From Symsagittifera roscoffensis (Eukaryota > Xenacoelomorpha > Acoela > Convolutidae), in the NCBI RefSeq assembly GCF_963678635.1, contig NC_087068.1, positions 16,061,872-16,125,871 on the forward strand: a DNA stretch of 64,000 nucleotides. The letters are read 5' to 3'. Position numbers and translations under genes: made by a program. The notes under the pieces were generated by a model that made no database searches, was not told the DNA's origin, and saw only the letters and a program-made list of their open reading frames with translations. Position 1 is the stretch's first letter. Each line of letters opens with the position of its first letter. Positions 56,631 to 64,000 of this stretch are shown one piece after another.

Positions 56631-58252
56631 TGACAACGATAAGCAAAGAGGCAAACACACCGGGCCAGTCAAAAGACTTCGCGATTATGCCAATTTCAGA
56701 GCCACAAACTGGAGAGAGTAGAACCAGAGGGCTAGGCAACGCGTTAGCGGATCCTGAAATAGATAAGGAAAAGACGTCGAGACAGAGAGTCAAGGCCCGG
56801 ATCTCGACCAGCACGAAGCTACCTGGGACCGACAGGGTTGCACCGCCACTAGTAACGCCACTCGTGAATAACGGGGCAGCACTAGAAGAAGCCTTAAACA
56901 ACATAGTGGACAGTTTAGGAGAACAAAATGAACAGATGTCAATAAGGATGAGTGAACTAGAAAGAGCAGTTCACATTGAAAGAGAAAGTCTGCGAGAAGA
57001 AATAAACCGCAATAGACAAGAAGTTGGCAGGAGCGAAAAACGCTTGAAAGAAAGAACGGACGAGCACATGGCGAAGAACTTGTCGCGAATGACAAGAGAG
57101 GCGGAACAGCGAGAGTTACGCTTAAGAGACGACATGGAGAAGTTAAGAACTCAGCAAGAGCAGTCTCTTGGGACTCTTGACACAAAGAGAGACGCGATGA
57201 TGGAGAGGCGAACTCAGGCTATCATGGATAGGTTGGACGGGCTACTAAGCAGCAAGAGTGGACCGAAAGAAGGAGAACCGAACTCGGGAGGTCCCAGCAG
57301 GGAACCGAGGGTGAACTTCAATGAACATCAAAAGAGGAAGACGTATGGATCCACTGGAGGCAGGGGCAGTTCATCAGGCTATGCCACAAGGGGTAATGGA
57401 GCATGGGGCCCGAACAGTAGAGCAAGTTCAACGGGGAACAGACAAACCTCTAACGAACGACCAACGCAAGGCACACATGCGACTGGGAGAAGTGATTCCG
57501 GCAACAGGGGGCATGCAAGCCCGAGGAGGACTCATGTGGGCCAAGCGGGAAACACTCACGGCGATTCGGATTGCAGGGATGCACCGCATACAGAGCCTTT
57601 GACGAGGTGTGAGGACACTCAAGCGGGACACTCAAGGGATGCTACGGCAATGGCCACAGCATTTGAACCCCTAAACAGGTCTTTGGAGACATTCCTGACA
57701 AGGTTATCCAGAACCAATGAACGCAGTGAGAAGTCTAGAAGAGTCTTTAAGAAACCAAGATGCTATAAAGACGAATCTGATGGCTGTATTGATACCTGGA
57801 TAGAGGTAATGAAGCTGCATTTCGAGGAAGAGGACTTGTCGGAGAGACAGGAATGCAGTGCGCTCACCAGCAACTTGGAAGGGACAGCCCTGAACTGTGT
57901 CATGGCCAAGAAGCAATATCAACGTGACACTGCTGAGAAAATCTTGGAAATCTTGTTAAACCGTTTCGGATCAGGGGTGCAGGGGCACCAGGCGATGATG
58001 CGCTTCGAGAAACGAAGGCAACGAGAAGATGAAACGATAGACAAGTTTCTCGATGATTTGGAAATGCTGAGAAGACGCAGCCAACCGGATGAGTCAAACC
58101 GAAGGATGAACCTGGCCGTAGCCTCAAAATTCATCGATGGTGTGAAGAATGATGAACTTCGTACGATGCTAGCAACGCATTACACACCACTATCAACCAA
58201 TGCGCCAACACCGGAGGAGTTGAGGCTCAAGTCAAAAGAGTATCTTTGTTGA
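56612..58252 (+). CDS. gag: Retroelement Gag (capsid region)
   Basis: 546 codons. Residues ~90-205 are a long charged coiled coil (LEEALNNIVDSLGEQNEQ onward). Then comes a Gly/Ser/Arg-rich linker and, from ~390 to the end, a Retrotrans_gag-like capsid domain: DTWIEVMKLHFEEEDLS, LEGTALNCV, ETIDKFLDDLEMLRRR. The zinc knuckles that normally follow are in the next frame (-1). I looked for a classical X-XXY-YYZ slippery heptamer in the 58153-58252 overlap and saw none, so a mutation is as likely as programmed shifting. Confidence 0.85.
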   Translation: MDKFGVVTTISKEANTPGQSKDFAIMPISEPQTGESRTRGLGNALADPEIDKEKTSRQRVKARISTSTKLPGTDRVAPPLVTPLVNNGAALEEALNNIVDSLGEQNEQMSIRMSELERAVHIERESLREEINRNRQEVGRSEKRLKERTDEHMAKNLSRMTREAEQRELRLRDDMEKLRTQQEQSLGTLDTKRDAMMERRTQAIMDRLDGLLSSKSGPKEGEPNSGGPSREPRVNFNEHQKRKTYGSTGGRGSSSGYATRGNGAWGPNSRASSTGNRQTSNERPTQGTHATGRSDSGNRGHASPRRTHVGQAGNTHGDSDCRDAPHTEPLTRCEDTQAGHSRDATAMATAFEPLNRSLETFLTRLSRTNERSEKSRRVFKKPRCYKDESDGCIDTWIEVMKLHFEEEDLSERQECSALTSNLEGTALNCVMAKKQYQRDTAEKILEILLNRFGSGVQGHQAMMRFEKRRQREDETIDKFLDDLEMLRRRSQPDESNRRMNLAVASKFIDGVKNDELRTMLATHYTPLSTNAPTPEELRLKSKEYLC

Positions 58253-58629
58253 AACCTCCTTCGAGATCTGGATACTACAAGAACAATTATGGCAATTTTA
58301 ACAACGGACCAGCAAACCAAGGGAACAATTGGTACAAACCGAGGGATGATATGGACAAGAGACGCTCTTGTGCCAATTGCAGTTCAACGGACCATCATGT
58401 GTCAGCATGCCCAGCTTACAAACAAGGCATGAAAGCAATAGGCTTTAGCCTCGAGGACGAAGATGCGTCAGAATTGGACCATGAGGATTTCATGAGAGGA
58501 GTAATTGCGAAATTCGGACCAAGGTGTTTCTTTTGCAATTTGGAAGGTCATTTTAAATCAGATTGTCCGCAATTCTGGGATGCAGTGGCAGACATCAAGC
58601 ATCCAAGACATGAAGAAGCTTTGTCATGA
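58246..58629 (+). CDS. Retroelement nucleocapsid: two CCHC zinc knuckles
   Basis: CANCSSTDHHVSAC and CFFCNLEGHFKSDC both fit CX2CX4HX4C, the RNA-binding knuckle of Gag. The frame is open from 58153. It ends in TGA at 58627, directly followed in the same frame by the Pol ORF, so a single stop separates Gag and Pol. Confidence 0.85.
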   Translation: MLKPPSRSGYYKNNYGNFNNGPANQGNNWYKPRDDMDKRRSCANCSSTDHHVSACPAYKQGMKAIGFSLEDEDASELDHEDFMRGVIAKFGPRCFFCNLEGHFKSDCPQFWDAVADIKHPRHEEALS

Positions 58630-60759
58630 GTGAAAGCCAGCAAGGCTAGACTTTTGAGTGAAGCGGAGGCACGCAGAAAGGATAAACCTCAAGAGCTGGC
58701 GGCAAAGAAAATGCAAGCGGTAACAGAGGAGACACGTGAGCCGGAACCAGCAACTGCGGCTGATGACTTCAAGATCGATTATAGGGCAGCCGCGAGGGAT
58801 GCTCTAAATAGAGTACAGCAGGAATTGGTGACGAAAGAGATCGAACAAAAAGTGAAACTTGAACTGGAAAATGAGAAACTTCAGGAACAATTGAATACCT
58901 TCGAAGCAACGGAGTTCGAAGAAACGAAAGCACCAAGCAGTTTGAACATGAAACTTAATGTGATCTCCGGTCAGAGGTTCGGCATGGTGCCGCAAGGAAG
59001 CAAGATCCAGTCGATAATCTCAGTGGCTGGACATCAGGTGATCAGAAATCTGAGTGAACCATCCGAGTTCACTTTGATGCATTTGGACACATATGCAGAT
59101 TATCTGAGGCAGGTGGAGCCACGCACCGAGTCGAGAGCTGTGCGAGCACTACTAACGACGGGTGGCCCTCGCATGAAGAAACTTCATGGACGCTACCTAG
59201 AGGTCTATGGGCCGTATCAAGTAATGCTGAACGTGGATGGAATCAGTATCTACACCAGGACTTATGTAACAACAGATGATGACCAAATGGGGCAGATCTA
59301 TTTGGGAGAAGAGGAACTCAAGGTCCGCAGGATAGGCCATGACGCCATGATGGAACAAGACGCAGTACACATTGGGTATGAAGCAGATGTGACTGCACAT
59401 CTGCTCGACACCAACGGAACAAAACTCGGAGTCACAGGGCTTCTGGACACAGGAGCGGTAGTGAGTGTGATGCCGATAAAAACTTGGGAAAGAATGGGCT
59501 TCACGCGGGAAGATCTAATTCCAACGAATCTCCGACTGGCCGCCGCCAATCGAGGAGCTGTCTACGTGGCCGGAAGAACACCAATAACGGTCCTCCACAT
59601 GGGAGGACGGGATCTTTGGATGAGCTTCCTGGTGGTAGAGAATCTGGACGACGCCGACCAATTCATCTTGGGCCGGGATTTTGTCAGGAATTTTGACGTG
59701 ATGATTGACTTGAACAACGGTCTGATACGGATTAGAAACCCGGACCGAAAGTATGTTAAGAGACCAATTAATAGGACAATAACAGACGAAAACAAGGTAC
59801 CAATTTTTTTGGATAGAAAAGTAAAATTACAACCAGGACAAGCTGTGGTAGCAATTTTTAGAATGAGAAATTTGAATTCGTTAAGTGATAGTAAGCAGGT
59901 TTGCTTAGTACCGAATCCAAATAGTCAGAGTTCGGTGATTTTAGGCCAAAGCTTCTCTGTAACGCGAAACGGACTGTGTGTCAGTGTGTTGTTGAACACA
60001 CTGGACACCACGGTTTCAATCCAGCGTGGAAAGAAGCTTGGCTACGCTTTGCCGATGAGGACCGACTATGAGGAGACACAAAACTTGAAGAGATATAGTG
60101 TGAAAGACTGTCCTTATCATGCCGATAAAGATAAAATTTTGAAGAGGATTAATGAATTAAAATCTATTCATAAATTGTTTTCAATGAAATCCGAAACGGA
60201 CGACGGCTTATCAAGCTGCTCGAATTTTCCGGAAAGCCCCTCGTCATATGAACTAGAATCTGACAAACCGGTTTTGCCAGAGATAGAACATTTAAAATGG
60301 AAAATAGGTGAGGGAGATTTCGAAAAATTGCGGGACCTCCTAAATCGGAACGCAGATTTATTTTCAAAACATAAGGCGGATATCGGTTGCTGTAATTTCG
60401 TCGAACACGAAATCGAACTAGAAGAGGGCGCCGTTCCCCATAGGGAAGGCGCAAGACGAATGACGCCACACAAATCGGAAGCGTGCCGAGCGGAAATAGA
60501 AATGTTGCTTGAATACGACATGATAGAACCCTCGAAATCGCCATGGGCTTGCGGGGTAGTAATGGCGAAAAAGAAAGGGGGGCAGCTTAGATTTTGTTGC
60601 GACTTTCGTTACTTGAACGCGGTAACGATAAAAGATGCGTACCCGATACCGCGAATAGACGAGAGCCTATCTAAGCTTGGTGATGCCAAGTTCTTCACCA
60701 CATTGGACTTAGGTTCTGCCTTCTGGCAGGTACCTGTGCGGAAGAAGGACAGAGAGTAA
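58630..60759 (+). CDS. pol: Retroelement Pol: aspartic protease and N-terminal half of reverse transcriptase
   Basis: 709 codons after the TGA. The first ~110 are a charged helical leader. The protease has LLDTGAVVSVMP as catalytic loop (residues ~275-286) and ILGRDFVRNFDV near its end. RT palm and fingers follow: WACGVVMAKKKGG, RFCCDFRYLNAVT, YPIPRIDESL, FFTTLDLGSAFWQ. It stops at a TAA at 60757 inside the RT domain, before the YVDD motif, so no active RT can come from it. Confidence 0.9.
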   Translation: MKASKARLLSEAEARRKDKPQELAAKKMQAVTEETREPEPATAADDFKIDYRAAARDALNRVQQELVTKEIEQKVKLELENEKLQEQLNTFEATEFEETKAPSSLNMKLNVISGQRFGMVPQGSKIQSIISVAGHQVIRNLSEPSEFTLMHLDTYADYLRQVEPRTESRAVRALLTTGGPRMKKLHGRYLEVYGPYQVMLNVDGISIYTRTYVTTDDDQMGQIYLGEEELKVRRIGHDAMMEQDAVHIGYEADVTAHLLDTNGTKLGVTGLLDTGAVVSVMPIKTWERMGFTREDLIPTNLRLAAANRGAVYVAGRTPITVLHMGGRDLWMSFLVVENLDDADQFILGRDFVRNFDVMIDLNNGLIRIRNPDRKYVKRPINRTITDENKVPIFLDRKVKLQPGQAVVAIFRMRNLNSLSDSKQVCLVPNPNSQSSVILGQSFSVTRNGLCVSVLLNTLDTTVSIQRGKKLGYALPMRTDYEETQNLKRYSVKDCPYHADKDKILKRINELKSIHKLFSMKSETDDGLSSCSNFPESPSSYELESDKPVLPEIEHLKWKIGEGDFEKLRDLLNRNADLFSKHKADIGCCNFVEHEIELEEGAVPHREGARRMTPHKSEACRAEIEMLLEYDMIEPSKSPWACGVVMAKKKGGQLRFCCDFRYLNAVTIKDAYPIPRIDESLSKLGDAKFFTTLDLGSAFWQVPVRKKDRE

Positions 60760-62103
60760 ACCGGATTCGCGTGCGAATTGGGATTGTACCAGTGGAAGAG
60801 GATGCCCTTCGGCTTGTGAAATGCAACGGCCACTTTTCAAAGACTGATGGCTCAGGCTTTGACGAGAGTGACCAAGAAGTACGGGAATCTCGTGATGTGT
60901 TACGTGGATGACGTAGTCATAGCGACACCTACCCTGGAAGACCACATTGATAGGCTCGATGAGGTCTTTGGATGCATGAAAAGAGCTGGATTGAAGTGCA
61001 AACCATCGAAATGTGAAATCCTTAGGGATTCAATTAAGTACCTAGGAAGAATGGTGGATAGGCATGGTGTGAGGCCGGACCCGGAAGCAGTGGAAGCAGT
61101 GTTGACATGGAAGGCCCCCAGAACGGACACACAGCTGCTGAGCTTCCTAGGGTTTGCCAATTACTACCGAGAATTCATAAAAGGATATGCGGACAAGGTG
61201 TATCCGATGCAGAAGCTGATGCGCAACAAGGGGGAAAAGTTCGAATGGAACGATGAGGCACAGGTTGCTTTCGAGAACATAAAGCGGGAACTGCGCGAAG
61301 CGCCAGTGCTGGGCATGCCTACAGAAAAGGGCATGTATGTTCTCGACACAGACGCATCGGTGGTAGCCATCTCAAGAATCTTGCATCAAGAGCAAGAATG
61401 GAACGGAAGAACAGTTCTCCGTCCCATTGCATACGGCAGCAAGCTCTTGAGTGACACAGAGATGAAATATGGCGCACCAAAAGCAGAAATGTTTGCAGTA
61501 GTCACCTTCGTGGAAAAATACCGTGCATACTTGGGGAGCGCTCCCTTCAAGTTACGCGTGGACAACAGAGCGTTATCCTGGTTAAAAACCTACTCGATGG
61601 ATCGGAGTTATATTGGTAGATGGATAGTCAGATTGGATGGCTACCGTATGATAATTGAACATAGGATGCGTGATAAACACCAGAATGCTGACAGCCTCAG
61701 CAAGAAAACTGAGTTTTATGAAAGATTGGAGCAGAAGCAGGCCAATCAGGCAGAAATAAAGGAGGGATTATCGTTTCTGGACAAAGAAACTTATGAAGCG
61801 CTTCCCTTAACAAGATGGTTGGATAAGTCTGGACATCCAATTCCAGGGCAACCTGAGTTACCTGTAGAGAAAGCAGCCGAGATAAAGATCCTATCCAAGG
61901 AGGACCCAGTCCCCTTGGATCTGTTGCTGCGCTCGAACCTGGTCCAGCAAGAACTCTCTCGCATGAACAAAAACAGCCTCTCATTATTGGATAAAACGGT
62001 GCAAGTCACACCGCAAGTGATGCGGATGCTGGGTGGATTGTTAGGAAGAGAAGTGACCAGAGACGACAGCACGAAGAGAACGAGAGGGATTGTAGGACAA
62101 TAG
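60760..62103 (+). pseudogene. pol: Retroelement Pol: rest of reverse transcriptase and RNase H (same frame, after stops)
   Basis: Same frame as the preceding ORF. A TGA at 60820 lies in the MPFGL motif; after it the frame is open from 60823. Seen: YVDDVVIAT (RT catalytic site), FLGFANYYREFI (connection), LDTDAS with later E and D residues (KAEMFAV, RVDNRALSWL) as the RNase H active site, and HRMRDKHQNADSLSK closing the domain. Then an unassigned tail to a TAG. Confidence 0.9.
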
Positions 62104-63005
62104 TTCAGCAACTAGTATCCTCAATACCCCAAGAGATTTTAACCAGTACTTCCTACGGACAGAGAGAACAGGGGCGCAGCAAGCGAAAGAAAACCGTCAC
62201 CTTTGTGGACCAGGAGAAGGAAGGTAAAAAGGTAGAACAAAATCTGCTGCAAGACTATTTGTCCGGGGAGACGAATGATGAAAAGAACCAGCGATCACAA
62301 GATCAACACCCGGGACAAGGAAATTTGTCCGGGGAGTCTGAGATAGACGAGAAAACTCCTGATGAGAAACAGGACCTAGAGAACAAGGTTTTGTCCGGGG
62401 AGTTCAGATGGATGCGAAGAAGGCACAGACATGATCTGGAGGAGCGTGCAGTCTCCAGCACAACCTCTTCGACGGATGATGATTCCCGAAACTCAGGAAT
62501 CGATACCTATTCAGACAGGAACTCGAGTTCGGGATCAAAACTGTCAGAACTAGCGATACACACGCTACTAGTGGAAACTCGGGCAAGGGACCTGGACAGA
62601 GAGGTGTACCAGGATCCTGACAGTGATCGCTACCTAATACCAAGCGAAAGAGTCTTTGACAACGCAGCGGATGACTTGGAGACGATAGCGGTATCGAAAC
62701 GTTCGATAAGCCTGTTGCCGCAGAAAGAGGTAGTCAGGACTGATCTTCAGCCGTTTAAACAAGAAACACAGCCGTTGGTGAAGATTTGGTGCGTTAAGAT
62801 GGAAGAAGACACACACCAGCCCAACGAGCTGAATAGTCAGATGAGGGTCATGAAGACGTACTTAAAGGCGAGATATCGACTCTCGGACCTTTTAAGGGCG
62901 CAGAGAAATGATCGCATGACAAGCAACCTGAAAAGGTGGATCGAGAATGGTTCGCCGGATAAAGGGGACCTCGAGGAAGATAGTTATCGCATCCTGAGAC
63001 AATAA
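62104..63005 (+). pseudogene. Retroelement linker between RNase H and integrase, acidic and repetitive
   Basis: The frame changes by -1 somewhere in 62043-62100 and then stays open to a TAA at 63003. The segment is very hydrophilic and holds three 22-residue units each starting LSGE, encoded by an identical 13-bp TTTGTCCGGGGAG at 62258, 62324 and 62390. It then has basic MRRRHRHD and Ser/Asp-rich stretches. The end (WIENGSPDKGD) looks like the usual lead-in to the integrase N-terminal domain. The long insertion is not a standard part of Ty3/gypsy Pol. Confidence 0.7.
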
Positions 63006-63293
63006 TTCATGCAGAAGGATCTTCAGCCGTTTAAACAAGAAACACAGCCGTTGGTGAAAATTTGGTGCGTTAAGATGGAAGAAGACACACACCAGCCCAA
63101 CGAGCTGAATAGTCAGATGAGGGTCATGAAGACGTACTTAAAGGCGAGATACCGACTCTCGGACCTTTTAAGGGCGCAGAGAAATGATCGCATGACAAGC
63201 AACCTGAAAAGGTGGATCGAGAATGGTTCGCCAGATAAAGGGGACCTCGAGGAAGATAGTTATCGCATCCTGAGACAATAATTCATGCAGAAG
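62742..63293. repeat. 276-bp in-frame tandem duplication within pol
   Basis: Copies 62742-63017 and 63018-63293 differ at about three positions. Length is 92 codons, so frame is kept. Both carry the same TAA, so the stop arose before the duplication. This is structural damage after the element had stopped being functional. Confidence 0.95.
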
Positions 63294-63462
63294 GAAGGGA
63301 GGTTATATTTGAACAAGGACGGGATTGTGGCTTGCAAAAGAAGGGAGGAAGACAGAGTCCTATACAAGTATAACGCGATAGTGTTACAGCAACTCTATCA
63401 GACAGAACCAGTGGCCTGGGATGAAAAAGGCATGCGAGAAATGGGTAACAGCATGTCTGTAA

Positions 63463-64000
63463 TGCCAACAGGTCAAGGATCCAAGGAAGTTGCGATTTCC
63501 TTTACAATCGATCGAGTCGTCTGAGTTCAACGAGGTGGTGCAAATAGATCACCAAAAGATATGCTTGACAGACAATGGTTTTAATCAGGTGCTGGTCATG
63601 ATAGATCATTTTACGAAGTATGCAGAGGCCGTGCCCTGCATAACAGCCTCGGCGGAAGACACATGCGACCACCTGATCAACACGTGGATAGCAAGACATG
63701 GTTGTCCGATGACGTTTCAATCGGATAATGGAACAGCTTTCGTAGGAGAGCTTACGAAAGAGCCTATGAGACGCTCACAGGTCGCTAAAGCTCACTCCAC
63801 GACATACCACCCTCAGACGAACGGCTTAGTGGAAAGACAGAATAGGACGTTAGTGTCGATGCTGAGAGTATATTGTTCCAGGTACATGACCGATTGGGAC
63901 AGATACCTTCCACAGGTGATGGGAGCATATAACAGCACGCAACACTCCACCACCGGAGTCAGTCCACACATGATGCTAACTGGACACGAAAATTCATTAC
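63463..64000 (+). pseudogene. pol: Retroelement integrase core (runs off the window)
   Basis: Open in frame 1 from after a TAA at 63460. A CX2C-type pair lies around that stop, where the integrase zinc finger should be, and the matching histidines are not found, so the finger is damaged. The catalytic core is intact as far as visible: VQIDHQK (first Asp), FQSDNGTAF (second Asp), YHPQTNGLVERQNRTL (Glu). The upstream ORF 63285-63524 in frame 3 covers the lead-in. The C-terminal domain and 3' LTR lie beyond the right edge. Confidence 0.88.

Larger units (their letters stand above)
56118..64000 (+). mobile_element. Ty3/gypsy-type LTR retroelement, coding body (right end outside window)
   Basis: The domain order is Gag, CCHC knuckles, aspartic protease, reverse transcriptase, RNase H, integrase. 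RNase H before integrase places it in Ty3/gypsy rather than Ty1/copia. Reading frames by position are 3, 2, 1, then 3, then 1. In-frame stops lie at 58627, 60757, 60820, 63003, 63279 and 63460, so this copy cannot make an uninterrupted Pol. No env-like ORF can be judged because the window ends in integrase. Base composition is clearly richer in G and C than the host DNA, as expected for a separate codon habit. Confidence 0.95.

Noticed and set aside
58153..58252. Programmed -1 frameshift heptamer in the Gag overlap
   Set aside because: No X-XXY-YYZ heptamer in the right frame was found by eye; the shift may be a mutation.
60820..60822. TGA where Cys is expected in the RT motif and also in the hAT finger (46746): a recoded genetic code?
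   Set aside because: Intact host genes here (KIDINS220, SREK1IP1) end in TGA and use TGT/TGC for Cys. Both cases lie in elements with other breaks, so nonsense mutation is enough.

Overview
The window is nuclear DNA from an animal. It is AT-rich and holds spliceosomal introns (GT..AG), tRNA-derived SINEs, MITEs, satellites and a Ty3/gypsy-type retroelement. KIDINS220 and a kinesin-1 point to a metazoan; I cannot name the phylum from sequence alone. Every host gene I can identify lies on the minus strand. Several are intron-poor: FH, CDC73 and FHIT have single-exon coding regions, and KIDINS220 has one 4.6-kb coding exon.

Layout, left to right. 1-10214: 5' part of a kinesin-1 heavy chain gene, six exons encoding 379 residues of motor and neck. 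Its first intron is 7.4 kb and is filled by MITEs and a 1.3-kb segment in three tandem copies. 10215-15549: intergenic, with degraded MITEs, a tRNA-Ser-like SINE and a six-copy ~170-bp array. 15550-23378: KIDINS220/ARMS (three exons, 1666 aa). 23379-34230: gene-free; it contains a ~153-bp satellite with a three-unit higher-order repeat and a near-identical 1.84-kb tandem duplication. 34235-36154: a short membrane-protein ORF just downstream of fumarate hydratase (FH). 39637-43714: a compact block of CDC73 (parafibromin), SREK1IP1 (a four-exon zinc-knuckle gene recovered by splicing) and FHIT. 43723-48562: repeats and a broken hAT transposase. 48563-49095: last exon of PIGF.

49100-56117 is gene-free and dominated by direct duplications and an iterated CCGGAGGGGT motif. 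In one cluster the motif is phased at alternating 16 and 25-26 bp. 56118-64000 is the plus-strand gag-pol body of a Ty3/gypsy-type LTR retroelement: Gag, two CCHC knuckles, protease, reverse transcriptase, RNase H, an unusual acidic linker and the integrase core. It carries stop codons, frame changes and a 276-bp internal duplication, so this copy looks inactive. It runs off the right edge, so no LTR pair can be compared.

The host genes are housekeeping or signalling genes with no shared pathway: axonal transport, neurotrophin-receptor scaffolding, TCA cycle, Paf1 complex, splicing-factor partner, Ap3A hydrolysis and GPI-anchor synthesis. What links them is arrangement. They are co-oriented, spacing is short in two blocks (FHIT-SREK1IP1-CDC73 and FH-small ORF), and good 3' splice acceptors lie 8-40 nt before the ATG of FH, CDC73 and FHIT. 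That would fit spliced-leader trans-splicing or short 5'UTR introns; the sequence alone cannot decide. The main story of the window is repeat-driven growth of introns and intergenic space around a compact, mostly intron-poor gene set.
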